Assembly (NCBI GenBank): GCA_965240325.2
Contig: OZ251223.1
Coordinates: forward strand, 3,596,001-3,660,000
Length of the DNA: 64,000 nt
Reading direction: 5' to 3'
Origin: Rebecca billardiae RCC1528
Taxonomy: Eukaryota > Haptophyta
In this document: in pieces, positions 48,703 through 57,698 of the stretch
Position numbering within the stretch: the stretch's first letter is position 1
Layout: each line of letters starts with the position of its first letter
The notes under the pieces: generated by a model
What the model saw: only the letters and a program-made list of their open reading frames with translations
Databases searched by the model: none
Told to the model about the DNA's origin: nothing
Program-made: the position numbers and the translations under genes

Positions 48703-50265
48703 TCAGCGCAGCGGCTCACTCTGCGCCACCTGCTCGCCCTGCGCCCAACGCCCGCCGGCGGGCCCGCCATCCCCGTCGGCGAAGGCGCGCCTGCCATCAG
48801 CGCCCAGCCACTCCGCCTTGGGCGGGAGCACCGCGTACTTCAGGAAGCGCAGGTCGACGCCTCCGCACTCGATGGCCATCTTGCGGCTCGTCTTCATCCG
48901 CAGGTGCTGCGTGAGCCGCGAGTTGCCGCACAGCAGCCAGGCGTCGAGCCCGGCCTCGCCCGAGTTGCGCTTGAGGAAGCGGCCGAGGGCGGACCACGCG
49001 GACTCGCCGTCACCGTCACCGTCACGCCCTGCCGACGCGAGCTCGTCGAGCCAGCTCTCGTCCGCGCCCGTGCGCCGCGCGTCCCCGCCGCGGCCGCGGC
49101 TCTGCGGCCCGGCATCGCGCGTGCGCCGCCCGTCGCCGCTCGCCGAGAGGCGGAGGTCCCACGGCGGGTTGGTGATGACGAGCGTGGGCTGGCGGGAGGG
49201 CCGGTAGTCGAGCACATCCTCGCACGTGAGCGTCGCGAGCGACTCGAGCCCCACGCGGCGCAGCGCCTGCTGCGCCAGCCGGAGCGCGCCCGCGTGGTGG
49301 TCGTTGAGCTGCAGCGAGATTGTGCTCGGGGTCACGGCCGCGGCGGCGCGCTCCACGTGCTCGGCCCACTGGGCGCGGTCGTAGTCGGGCCAGAAGCAGA
49401 GAGGGGGCTCGTCAGGCGGCGCGTCGTCGTCCGCGCTCGCGCCGCGCGCCGCGCCCCAGCGCAGCAGCCCCGGCGCCGTGTGCGTCGCGATCAACGCCGC
49501 CTCGACGCCGAGCGTGCCTGAGCCGCACATCGGGTCGCACAGGACGGTGGTGTCGGGGTCGAGGTCGGTGCCGAGGCCGGCCTCGAGCAGCAGCCCGGCG
49601 GCGAGATTCTCGCGCAGCGCGGCCACATGCATCTGCTCGCGGTACCCGCGGCGGTGCAGCGAGCCGTACGGCGAGAGGTAGCGGAAGAGCCACGCCTCGT
49701 CCTCGTGCACGTGCACCTGCAGCGGGAGGTGCGGCGCGCGCGTGTCGACGGAGGGGCGGCGGCCGCCGTGGGCGTCGCGCAGGACGTCGACGAGCGCGTT
49801 CTTCACCGTGAGCGCGGTGAAGTGCGTGTTCGAGAGCGAGCGGTCGACCGAGCCGATCGTCGCGTCGACAGCGAACGTGCAATCCTCGATCTCGCGCACG
49901 CCGCACGCAGCCGTCGTGAGCTGCCGCTCCCATGGCAGCGTGCGCGCAAAGTCGAAGAGCAGCTCCTTGGTGAACCACGTGGTCTCATCCGCGCGAGGCG
50001 GCGGCGGCGCGCGCTCGGTGGCGAGCAGCTCCATCACCCGGTTCGCCGAGCGCAGCCACAGGACGGCGTCCATGCCGGTCGCGCTGTCGCCATCAAACCA
50101 GCAGCCGGCGCGGGCCTCCTCGACGTTCTGAGCCGAGATCGGCGCGGCGCGCAGCTCGCGCGCGAGCACGACCTCCAGCCCGCGGGGGCACGCCGCGAAG
50201 AAGCTGCGCGCCCGCGCTGCTCCCGCTAACATGGACGCCGCGAGCACGGCGGCCACGAGGCGCAT
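48703..50265 (-). CDS. THUMP-domain rRNA methyltransferase, RlmL-like, organelle-targeted (520 aa)
   Basis: Class I SAM-dependent methyltransferase expected to make N2-methylguanosine in large-subunit rRNA of an organelle. It begins with a hydrophobic leader MRLVAAVLAASMLAGAARAR, directly followed by SFFAACPRGLEVVLARELRA, the usual RlmL start. THUMP spans about 55-190; the HRRGYREQMHVAALRENLAAGLL segment precedes the SAM motif DPMCGSGTLGVEAA at 244-257; the catalytic NPPW is at 366-369. An insert of about 60 residues (Gly/Arg/Asp) follows NPPWDLRLSASGDG, then the conserved GNSRLTQHLRMKTSRKM helix and ECGGVDLRFLKYAV. The last 25 residues are Gly-rich. Start chosen for the leader. Single exon; diverges from the CIA30 gene. 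Confidence 0.9.
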   Translation of the reverse strand: MRLVAAVLAASMLAGAARARSFFAACPRGLEVVLARELRAAPISAQNVEEARAGCWFDGDSATGMDAVLWLRSANRVMELLATERAPPPPRADETTWFTKELLFDFARTLPWERQLTTAACGVREIEDCTFAVDATIGSVDRSLSNTHFTALTVKNALVDVLRDAHGGRRPSVDTRAPHLPLQVHVHEDEAWLFRYLSPYGSLHRRGYREQMHVAALRENLAAGLLLEAGLGTDLDPDTTVLCDPMCGSGTLGVEAALIATHTAPGLLRWGAARGASADDDAPPDEPPLCFWPDYDRAQWAEHVERAAAAVTPSTISLQLNDHHAGALRLAQQALRRVGLESLATLTCEDVLDYRPSRQPTLVITNPPWDLRLSASGDGRRTRDAGPQSRGRGGDARRTGADESWLDELASAGRDGDGDGESAWSALGRFLKRNSGEAGLDAWLLCGNSRLTQHLRMKTSRKMAIECGGVDLRFLKYAVLPPKAEWLGADGRRAFADGDGGPAGGRWAQGEQVAQSEPLR

Positions 50266-50466
50266 GGTCCGAAGCCGTCCGCGCGGGCCGGGTTCCCGAG
50301 GCCGGCGACCGTTCTGCGACCGCCCGGCGACGTGCTGAAATACACGAAACCTCGTCGGCAGCCATCGCGCTCGCGTGAAGCGAGTTGCCTTGGCCAGGCC
50401 GGGAGGGGAGAGAGGAAGCGCGTTCCGCGCGTCGCCGGTCGCGACTCGTCGTGCGAAACCATCAGC
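50266..50466. promoter_or_regulatory. Divergent spacer of 201 bp
   Basis: Separates the RlmL-like gene (minus) and the CIA30 gene (plus). Possible shared promoter; no motif recognised. Confidence 0.4.
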
Positions 50467-51435
50467 ATGGCCGCCGCCGCGATTTTCGTCATCACCCTCT
50501 CCTCACCATCTTGGCAGGGGGGCATCGCGGGCCGAGCGCGCGCCGGGCGCTCGCTCGCCCGCATGGACGCGCGCGTGACCGAGCGGGCGATCTTCTCCTT
50601 CGGGGGTGCCGAGCGCGCGCGCAGCCTGGAGTATTTTGAGCGCGTGGACGACCAGATCATGGGCGGGATCTCACAATCGAGCATCGTCGCAGCAGCCGGA
50701 GCCGACGGCGCGGCGTTCCGCGGCGTGGTGCGCACGGACGGCGGCGGGTTCTGTGGCACGCGTACCCGCCTCTTCGCCTCGCCGCTCGACCTGCGCGACT
50801 TCTCGGGCATCTACCTCCGCGCGCGCGGCGACGGGCAGAGATACAAGGTGAACGTTCGTACCGCGCCTGAGGTGGGCGAGCTCGTGTACCAGTGCTCCTT
50901 CTTGCCGCCAGCCGGCGAGCGCGCGGCGACCGTGCGGATCCCGTTCAGCGCCTTCCGCTGCGTCCGGCGCTCGACGCCCGTGCCCGACGCGCCTCCGCTC
51001 GATGCGCGCACGATCTACCAGCTCGGCCTGGTGCTCTCGCGGTTTGCGCAAGGCGAGGACGACTACAACGACGCGTTCCGACCGGGCCCTTTCTGCCTGG
51101 AGATCGACGAGATCGGCGCGTACCGCGACGCCGCGCTGTTTGCGTCGAGCGTTGACCCCGCGCCGCCGCCCGCCGAAGCGTCGCTCGCAGCTGCGCCGCT
51201 CTCGCGCGGCCTCGAGCTCATGCCCGAGGGCAAGGTGCGCCGGCCGCGGCCGCGCGGGCCGCGCGCGCTCCTCTTCCGCCTGCTGGGCGGCCGCTTCCGC
51301 AAGAAGCTGCGCGCGCGCGTCGCGGCGCGGCGCAGCGCGCGTGCCGCCCAGCTGCTCGAGCAGCGCAAGGCGGGGAGGACCATCTCCGAGCTGCGGCGCG
51401 CCGAGCTGGAGCCTGGGCCGGAGAAGGCAGATTGA
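50467..51435 (+). CDS. CIA30-domain protein (NDUFAF1-like), probably plastid or mitochondrial (322 aa)
   Basis: CIA30 domains occur in complex I assembly factor NDUFAF1 and in plastid photosystem/ RNA-binding assembly factors. The signature FERVDDQIMGGISQSS at about 58-72 is complete, followed by FCGTRTRLFASPLDL, the beta-jelly-roll core DFSGIYLRARGDGQRYKVNV, and the ending QLGLVLSRFAQGEDDYNDAF with FCLEIDEIGAY. The first 30 residues form a hydrophobic then Arg-rich leader. A basic carboxyl extension (about 245-322, GRFRKKLRARVAARRSARAA) is not part of the domain and may bind RNA or a ribosome. Start at 50467 is the first ATG giving the leader; upstream in-frame codons are in the spacer. Confidence 0.88.
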   Translation: MAAAAIFVITLSSPSWQGGIAGRARAGRSLARMDARVTERAIFSFGGAERARSLEYFERVDDQIMGGISQSSIVAAAGADGAAFRGVVRTDGGGFCGTRTRLFASPLDLRDFSGIYLRARGDGQRYKVNVRTAPEVGELVYQCSFLPPAGERAATVRIPFSAFRCVRRSTPVPDAPPLDARTIYQLGLVLSRFAQGEDDYNDAFRPGPFCLEIDEIGAYRDAALFASSVDPAPPPAEASLAAAPLSRGLELMPEGKVRRPRPRGPRALLFRLLGGRFRKKLRARVAARRSARAAQLLEQRKAGRTISELRRAELEPGPEKAD

Positions 51436-51743
51436 CCACCCACGCCGCATGCGGCGTACATGGCGCGTTCACGGCCGGGATACGTCCCAGCGAGACGGAG
51501 TTATTGAGCGAGTCTGCCGGAGCGTACCGTATGTGTGCAGTTTACTACTTTACTATACTACTTCTAGTAACTACTACTACTACTATCATACAAAAAAGTC
51601 GTCGTTTATTACCCGCTTCCCCATCTGCCACGGGCCGAGGGAAGCGAGCCGACGTAGAATTCTACGTCGGGTCTCAAGGGGTGCCAGCTGTCCATCCGAG
51701 ACCCTTCCGCGAATCCGCGCGGGCGGGTATCGTGCGCGGTGGG
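51436..51743. promoter_or_regulatory. Upstream region of the TIR receptor, with a perfect 22-bp palindrome
   Basis: 308 bases between the CIA30 stop and the receptor ATG. An AT-rich part (51540-51600, TACTACTAC-type) is followed by a perfect palindrome at 51649-51670 with half-site CCGACGTAGAA. The frame upstream of 51744 is open but lacks codon bias, so the ATG before the signal peptide is used. Confidence 0.6.
51649..51670. promoter_or_regulatory. Perfect 22-bp palindrome (half-site CCGACGTAGAA)
   Basis: The two 11-base halves are exact reverse complements around a GAATTC centre, ending 73 bases before the receptor start codon. It could be a dimeric transcription-factor site or a 5' UTR hairpin. 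A perfect match of this length by chance is rare in 64 kb. Confidence 0.6.
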
Positions 51744-54700
51744 ATGCTGCGCGGCGTGGCGCTGCTGCTCGCACCGGCGGTGGCGCTTGCGGGCGTGGTG
51801 CGCGTGAACGTGGGCGCCTTCTTCTCCGAGACCACCCCGCTCGCCGCCATCGCCACGTACCGCCTCCTCGACTTCGAGGGCACCAACCACTCGTACCGCT
51901 TCTCGTTCTACAACATGCAGACGGGCGCGCACGCAAACGCGATGCTGCAGGCGGAGGACCTGGACATCTCGGTCGTGGGCAGCCCACCGTGGGTGCTCGG
52001 CACCGCGCGCCGCCTACGCTTCACCGCCGTGTACGTCCTCTCCGAGGCGGGCGGCACATCCGCGCTCGTGGCGCGCGCGGGCTCGGGCATCGTCAACCCG
52101 ACGCACCTGAGCGGCAAGGTGGTCGCGGTGAGCCGGCACTCGACGGTGCACTACCACCTGCTCTTCCTGCTCGACATCCTCTCGATCCCGCCGTCGCGCG
52201 TCGACATCCGCTTCCTCGACCCCGACGCCATCGAGCGCGCGTGGGACGAGGGCGAGATCGACGCGGCGTTCACGTGGGGCACGGCGCTCGAGCACGTGAC
52301 CAGGGCGGGCGGGCACGTGGTGATCACGTCGGGGCAGCTGGGCGCGTGGGGGCGGCGCGCGTTCAACATCGTCGTCGCGCGCGACGCCTTCGCCCGCGAC
52401 CACCCCGAGGCCGTCCAGCGCGTCGTCCGCGTCGCGGACGCGGCGGAGCGCAGCCTGCGCGTCGAGCCGATGGCGTGGGAGCTGCCGGGCGGCGGGGACG
52501 AGGAGGAGGAGGGCGGCGCGCGCGCGGGCTGGACGGTGTTCGAGGGGGCCGCGGCGCTCAACGTGGCCGCGCTCGTCCACGCGCGGCGGCACGCCGACGC
52601 GCTCTCGCAGGGCGGCGGGCGCGCGGGCGTCGACGCGCAGCGCTGGCTGGCGCGCGCGCTCAACGTGAGCGCGCGCACGCTCAACCTCACCGCCGCCGAG
52701 GAGGCGGAGGCGCGCGCGATGGTGCGCGACGAGCCGATCGGGCTGAGGCAGTACACGTTCATCTCCACGCGCGCGCAGCTCTCCGCCGCGTGGTTCGGCG
52801 CCGGCCTCCTCGCCGAGGCGGCCAACGTCCTCGACTTCATCCTCGAGCAGAAGCTGCTTGCGAGGCGCGCGGGGGAGGACGCGGCCGGCTGGTTTGACGC
52901 GCGCTGGGTGCGCGCCGCGCTGGAGGCGCGGCTGGAGGGGCTGCCCGAGGCGGTCGAGCTCGCCGGGCCCGTGCCGTCCGACGAGCTCCTCGAGCGGCTC
53001 AGCCTCTCCGACTCGGAGGGCGCGCCGCTGGAAGCCGGCTCGGCCGACGACGCCGGCTGCAACCGCGCGCACGTGGCCGAGCTCGAGCTGGGCGGCGCGT
53101 CGGCGGGCGGCGCGCACTGGGTGTCGATGCTCGCGAGCAGCGCGTCCAACCGCACCGCGCGCACCTGCGCGGTGCTCGTCCGCGCCCCCGCCGCCGACCT
53201 CGTCCGCGTCGAGCTCTCCCTGCTCGCGCTCGACGTGCTGACGGACACGCTGCGCGTCTTCTCCGGACCGGGCGCGCTCGCGGCCGCGCGCGTGGAGCTC
53301 TCGGCGGAGCAGGCGCGCGACGGCGTGGCGCAGGCGTGGGCGGCGGCGCAGGCGGCGCGCGCGGGCAACGCCACGCTCGTCGCCGACTACACCGGCATGA
53401 TCTCCGCCCGCGCCGCCGAGCGCGGCGAGGACTCGCGCGCGGTGCTCGCGCCTCTCGCCGTGCTCGCGCCGCCGCCGCTGCTGATCGTGCTCGAGCTCGA
53501 CGGCCACGTGTACCAGCCGCTGGGCGGCTGGGTGCAGCAGGGCGTGGCGCTCAACGTGAGCGCGGCCGCGTGCGTCTCGCGCGCCGCCTCGTGCAGCGGC
53601 CACGGCGAGTGCGCGCCCGACGGCCTCGCGTGCGAGTGCGACGGCGGCTTCTACGGCTCGGCGTGCGGCGCGGGCCGGTGCATGGGCACGGTCGAGGCGC
53701 GGCGCGCGCCCGGCGAGGCGGCGTACGGCCTGACGGACGGGTCGTACAGCCTGCCGGGGTACGCGGCGCTGCGCACGGCCGAGTGCCGCTGGGTCCTCTC
53801 CGCGCCGCCCGGCTCGCTCCCCGTCCTCGACTTCGACGCCATCGACGTGCTGCCGTCGGCCGCGCACATCAACGTGTACGCGGGGCGCGCGCCGCTGCTC
53901 GACGCGCTCGTCGTCTCGCTCTCGGGCAACTTCTCGCGGCACGAGCTGCCCACGGCGATCTCGCCGACGCGGCTGCAGCTCGAGATCGCCGCCGCGGCGG
54001 GCGGCGGCAGCCCCGACGGCCGCGTCGAGATGCTCCTCACGCTGCGCGCCTCGGAGGTGTCGGCGCCCTCGCGCTTCGACGCGCGCTTCTGGGCGCGCGA
54101 CGCCGGCGGCGCCGGGTGCGCGCAGGCGGCGGGCGGCGAGGTGTGCAGCGGCGCGGGGACGTGCCACGCGGACGGCACGTGCGAGTGCGACGCGGGCCGG
54201 TACGGCGACAACTGCTGGGCCGCCGCGTGCCTCCCGGGCCTGCCCGTGCTGCACACGGCGCGCGAGGGCGAGCTCTGGTCGTGGCCGCCAGCCGAGCGCG
54301 CCGCGGGCGGCGCCGCCGCGGCCACCAACTGGCACTCGCTCGACTGCCGCTGGGCGATCGCGCCGCCGGCGACGGTCGCGTCGTCGCGCGCGGGCGGCGC
54401 ACCGCGCGCGCTCCGCGGCCTCCGCTTCGGCCTGCTCGACGCCGCGCGCTACCGGCCCGAGCCCTTCCTCGACGCGACGGTCGTCACCGACCTGTCCGCA
54501 TCCGTCACGCACGTCGGGCTGGTGTGGCGAGGCGGCGACTTTTGCTTCGCCGACCAGGAGTGCCGCAACCAGGGCGTGTGCGCGAACGCGATCTACTCGA
54601 CGGGCACGCCGGGGCAGTGCGAGTGCAGGCCCGGCTTCTGGGGCGTCGACTGCGCCAGCCCGACCACCCTCTTCCTCGGAGCGGCCGAGCTGCTCGCGCC

Positions 54701-57698
54701 CGGCGGCGCCGCGGCCGAGGCGGTGCGCTCGCACGCGCTGTTTGGCGCGCTGCCGCCGGCGCAGCAGCGCGGCGTGCTCGTGCACTTCGAGACAGACAAG
54801 AGCCAGTACCCGCCCGAGCGGGAGATGATGCCGCTCGGCTTCTGGTGGTCCGCCGAGTACGACGACGAGTCCGACGTCGCGGCCGCGCCCGCCGACAGCC
54901 GCGGCGGCGGCGACAGCGGCGCCGACGAGGCCGTCGACGCCGCGCCGGGCGGCGTGCGCGTGGTGACCGAGCTGCCGGCGCTCACGCTGATCGCGCTCGC
55001 GCTGGGCGCGTGCGCGTGCGCGTGCGTGTGCGCGCCGCTCCTCGCGCGCGCCGTGCGCGAGCGCACGCGCACCCTCGCCGACGTGCACGCGCGCGAGTCG
55101 CGCGCCACGCCGGCCAACATGCCGCCGTGCATCTTCCTGTCTCACTACAAGGGCGACGAGGGCGACGCGGCGCGGCTGCTCAAGCACCTGCTGCGCCAGC
55201 TCGTGCTGCCGGCGAAGGGGTCGGGCGCGCTGCGCGGGCGCGGCGCGGGCGCGGCCGCGCGCGCCGCCGCGCCGCAGGCCGTGCCCATCTTCCTCGACTC
55301 GGACGACCTCGTCGACCTGAGCGACCTCCTCCGCTCGGTGGTGCGCTCGCGCGTGGTCGTGCTGCTGTGCTCGCCGAGCGTGCTGCACCGGCCGTGGGTG
55401 ATGTGCGAGGTGGTGGCGGCGTGGATGCTGGGGAAGCCGCTCGTGCCGGTGTGGATGTACGACACCGCGTGCCGCCGCGCGCCGCTCCACCTCCCGCCCG
55501 CCCACGCCGACGCCATCTCCGCCACCCTCGCCGCCCTCGGCGCGGAAGGGCTCGGCATCGTGACCGAGCAGACGGGCGCGAGTGAGCCGCAGGTGCGCGA
55601 GGCGCTGGCGTCGCTCTCGGCGCTCGAGCCGAGGCTCGAGTTCGAGCGGAGCGGGCCGGAGGAGCGGCAGTGGGCGCAGGCCGAGCGCATCGCGCGCCGC
55701 GTCATCGAGCTCGGCTCCGCGCAGCCGCGCTCGGCCTCGCTGACGCGGCCGCGGCCGTCGCCAGTCACGCGGCCGCGCCTACGGCCAAAGCGGGCTGCAG
55801 CGAGCGCGCGCGGCGCTGTGCGCGAGCTCGCAGTGGAGAGCGCGGGCGCGGAGGAGGCCGGGCGGCGCGCCGTCGCGCCCGCGGCGGCGCCGCGGGCCGC
55901 AGCGACGGCGCCGCCCCGCATCCAGCGCTCCGCCTACTCCGACTTTGTGCAGCCAAACGCGGCGGCCGCGCTCATGCGATTCCGTGCCGACTTTCTGAGC
56001 GACACGCGCGCGCAGGTGCTCGCGAGCGCGCCGCTGGAGCTCAACACGGCGCCGGTGTGCCGCCGGTGGATCAGGCCGTCGCTCGGGCCGTCCGAGCTGA
56101 GCTCGACGCTCGCGCTGCTCGTCTGCTCGCCCCGGGACCTGTGCAACGCGCACGTGATCAAGCTCATCCTCGCCGTCCACCACCGGTACGGCGCGCGCCG
56201 GCTGATGGCGCCGTACCGCGGCGTGCTCGCGCTCTCGCAGCGCGAGTGGCGGCTGCCGGAGGAGGAGCGGCGGCATGGCGAGGGTGGGGAGGGCGGCGAG
56301 GGCGGCGAGGCCTCGCGCGGCGCGTGCGTGGGGCCCGCGGCTGACGCGGTGGCCGCACCGCCGCCGCCGCTCAAGCCACCGCCACCGCTGTCGCAGCCGC
56401 AGCCCCAGCCGCTGCCGGAGCTTCAGCAGCCGCCGCCGCCGCCGCCGCCGCCGCCGCAGGAGCAGCCGCAGCCTCAGCCGCTGTCGGAGCCTCAGCAGCC
56501 GCCGCCGCTGCCGCAGGAGCAGCCGCAGCCTCAGCAGCAGCCGCAGCGGCTCGCTCCGCTCAAGGCAGCGCAATCGGAGGGGCCGCCGCCGACGCCATCG
56601 CCACCGCGGCCGACTCCGACGGAGCCACTCCCATCCGACGGGCTGGCGCCGCCGCTGCCGCTGCAACCACCGCCGCCGCCCGAGGGCGCGCCCTCGGCCG
56701 AGCGCCGCGGCAGCGGCTTTGCAAGCGGGCTCGCGGCGGTGACGAGCGCTGCGGAGCGCGGCGCGCGCTCCGTGCTCGCGCCGGTCGCGCACCTGGGCGC
56801 AGCGGGCGCGCGCTCCGTGCTCGCGCCGGCTGCGCAGCTGAGCGCGGCCGGCTTCCGCCGCTCCCCGCGCCCCAGCGGCTCGGAGACCGACGACACGGAA
56901 GCGGAGGGCGCGGGAGCAGCAGAGGCCGGCCCGTTCGGCAGCGCGGAGGCTCGGGTCCGCGACCGAGTGACCCGGCTCGCGTCCGCGCCCAACCTGCTCG
57001 TGCTGCTCGGCGCCGGCCTGTTTGAGGACGCGCCGAGCGTGTGCACGATCGCGCTGGCGCACAAGCTGGGCGTGCACACCGTGCCGATCCTCGCGATCGG
57101 CGGCGGCTTCGACTTCAGCGCGTACGGCGCCGCGTGGATGGAGCAGCTGCTGCGCCGCGCCGTCTTCTCCGCCAAGGGCTGGGACTACCTCGAGCGGCAC
57201 GGGATCTCGCCGCCCGAGGTGCAGGCAGCGCTCGAGCACCTGCTCAAGGTGATCGCGCACCCGTTCGCGCCGCACGGCAGCTCCGAGCTGCAGTACGCGC
57301 AGGTGCGGGCCGTGCTGCACAGCCTGCGGCCCATCGGCGGCATGCACAGCACGCTGTGCCGCTGGCTGCCTTGGGAGGAGCGGGCGCCCGCGCCGCGCGG
57401 CGCCGGGGATGCCCGCCGCGCGCTGCCGCCGAGGCTGCGCGTGGAGGCGCGCAACGCGGGCGACGTGGACAAGCGCGTGCGCGTGCAGCGCGCCTCGCCC
57501 GGGCACGCACCGCTCAGGCCGGCCATCCTCAGCCCGTCGCAACGCCGCGCAGGAGCCTCCGCGTGGGCGGCGTTCAGCTCGTCGTCGGGCAGCACGTTAT
57601 TCCGCCTGCGCGGCTGTGGCACGGGCGTGGCGGCGGCAGCGGCGGCGGCGGCGGCGGCATCGACGAGCGAAGAGGGCGACAGTCTGCGGCGCGTGTGA
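51744..57698 (+). CDS. Transmembrane TIR receptor with taurine/sulfonate-binding-protein ectodomain (1,984 aa)
   Basis: Single-exon membrane receptor. Signal peptide MLRGVALLLAPAVALAG, then residues 18-240 match the TauA/SsuA class of bacterial periplasmic binding proteins: LDISVVGSPPWVLGTARR, STVHYHLLFLLDILSIPPSR, ERAWDEGEIDAAFTWGTALE, ITSGQLGAWG and FARDHPEAVQRVV. A helical/beta region follows, then EGF-like modules at about 610-642 (CSGHGECAPDGLACECDGGF), 792-825 and 934-971, with CUB-like beta segments between. TM at about 1077-1103 (LTLIALALGACACACVCAPL). Cytoplasmic TIR domain 1127-1240: CIFLSHYKGDEGD, VPIFLDSDDLVDLSDLL, VVVLLCSPSVLHRPWVMCEV; E1222 is at the NADase glutamate position. 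A Pro/Gln-rich linker and two degenerate TIR-like segments (about 1436-1508 and 1746-1860) complete the tail. Ligand (taurine or another sulfonate) and enzymatic activity are inferred from family, not shown. Confidence 0.85.
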   Translation: MLRGVALLLAPAVALAGVVRVNVGAFFSETTPLAAIATYRLLDFEGTNHSYRFSFYNMQTGAHANAMLQAEDLDISVVGSPPWVLGTARRLRFTAVYVLSEAGGTSALVARAGSGIVNPTHLSGKVVAVSRHSTVHYHLLFLLDILSIPPSRVDIRFLDPDAIERAWDEGEIDAAFTWGTALEHVTRAGGHVVITSGQLGAWGRRAFNIVVARDAFARDHPEAVQRVVRVADAAERSLRVEPMAWELPGGGDEEEEGGARAGWTVFEGAAALNVAALVHARRHADALSQGGGRAGVDAQRWLARALNVSARTLNLTAAEEAEARAMVRDEPIGLRQYTFISTRAQLSAAWFGAGLLAEAANVLDFILEQKLLARRAGEDAAGWFDARWVRAALEARLEGLPEAVELAGPVPSDELLERLSLSDSEGAPLEAGSADDAGCNRAHVAELELGGASAGGAHWVSMLASSASNRTARTCAVLVRAPAADLVRVELSLLALDVLTDTLRVFSGPGALAAARVELSAEQARDGVAQAWAAAQAARAGNATLVADYTGMISARAAERGEDSRAVLAPLAVLAPPPLLIVLELDGHVYQPLGGWVQQGVALNVSAAACVSRAASCSGHGECAPDGLACECDGGFYGSACGAGRCMGTVEARRAPGEAAYGLTDGSYSLPGYAALRTAECRWVLSAPPGSLPVLDFDAIDVLPSAAHINVYAGRAPLLDALVVSLSGNFSRHELPTAISPTRLQLEIAAAAGGGSPDGRVEMLLTLRASEVSAPSRFDARFWARDAGGAGCAQAAGGEVCSGAGTCHADGTCECDAGRYGDNCWAAACLPGLPVLHTAREGELWSWPPAERAAGGAAAATNWHSLDCRWAIAPPATVASSRAGGAPRALRGLRFGLLDAARYRPEPFLDATVVTDLSASVTHVGLVWRGGDFCFADQECRNQGVCANAIYSTGTPGQCECRPGFWGVDCASPTTLFLGAAELLAPGGAAAEAVRSHALFGALPPAQQRGVLVHFETDKSQYPPEREMMPLGFWWSAEYDDESDVAAAPADSRGGGDSGADEAVDAAPGGVRVVTELPALTLIALALGACACACVCAPLLARAVRERTRTLADVHARESRATPANMPPCIFLSHYKGDEGDAARLLKHLLRQLVLPAKGSGALRGRGAGAAARAAAPQAVPIFLDSDDLVDLSDLLRSVVRSRVVVLLCSPSVLHRPWVMCEVVAAWMLGKPLVPVWMYDTACRRAPLHLPPAHADAISATLAALGAEGLGIVTEQTGASEPQVREALASLSALEPRLEFERSGPEERQWAQAERIARRVIELGSAQPRSASLTRPRPSPVTRPRLRPKRAAASARGAVRELAVESAGAEEAGRRAVAPAAAPRAAATAPPRIQRSAYSDFVQPNAAAALMRFRADFLSDTRAQVLASAPLELNTAPVCRRWIRPSLGPSELSSTLALLVCSPRDLCNAHVIKLILAVHHRYGARRLMAPYRGVLALSQREWRLPEEERRHGEGGEGGEGGEASRGACVGPAADAVAAPPPPLKPPPPLSQPQPQPLPELQQPPPPPPPPPQEQPQPQPLSEPQQPPPLPQEQPQPQQQPQRLAPLKAAQSEGPPPTPSPPRPTPTEPLPSDGLAPPLPLQPPPPPEGAPSAERRGSGFASGLAAVTSAAERGARSVLAPVAHLGAAGARSVLAPAAQLSAAGFRRSPRPSGSETDDTEAEGAGAAEAGPFGSAEARVRDRVTRLASAPNLLVLLGAGLFEDAPSVCTIALAHKLGVHTVPILAIGGGFDFSAYGAAWMEQLLRRAVFSAKGWDYLERHGISPPEVQAALEHLLKVIAHPFAPHGSSELQYAQVRAVLHSLRPIGGMHSTLCRWLPWEERAPAPRGAGDARRALPPRLRVEARNAGDVDKRVRVQRASPGHAPLRPAILSPSQRRAGASAWAAFSSSSGSTLFRLRGCGTGVAAAAAAAAAASTSEEGDSLRRV
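56344..56700. repeat. Pro/Gln-coding low-complexity tract in the TIR receptor
   Basis: CCG/CAG triplets code PPPPPPPQEQPQPQPLSEPQ-type sequence between the first TIR domain and the last TIR-like segment. Likely a flexible linker and length-variable. Confidence 0.75.

Noticed and set aside
52014-55505. 1,163-codon minus-strand frame antisense to the TIR receptor
   Set aside because: Arg/Ala/Val low-complexity shadow; the plus frame has the binding-protein, EGF and TIR motifs.
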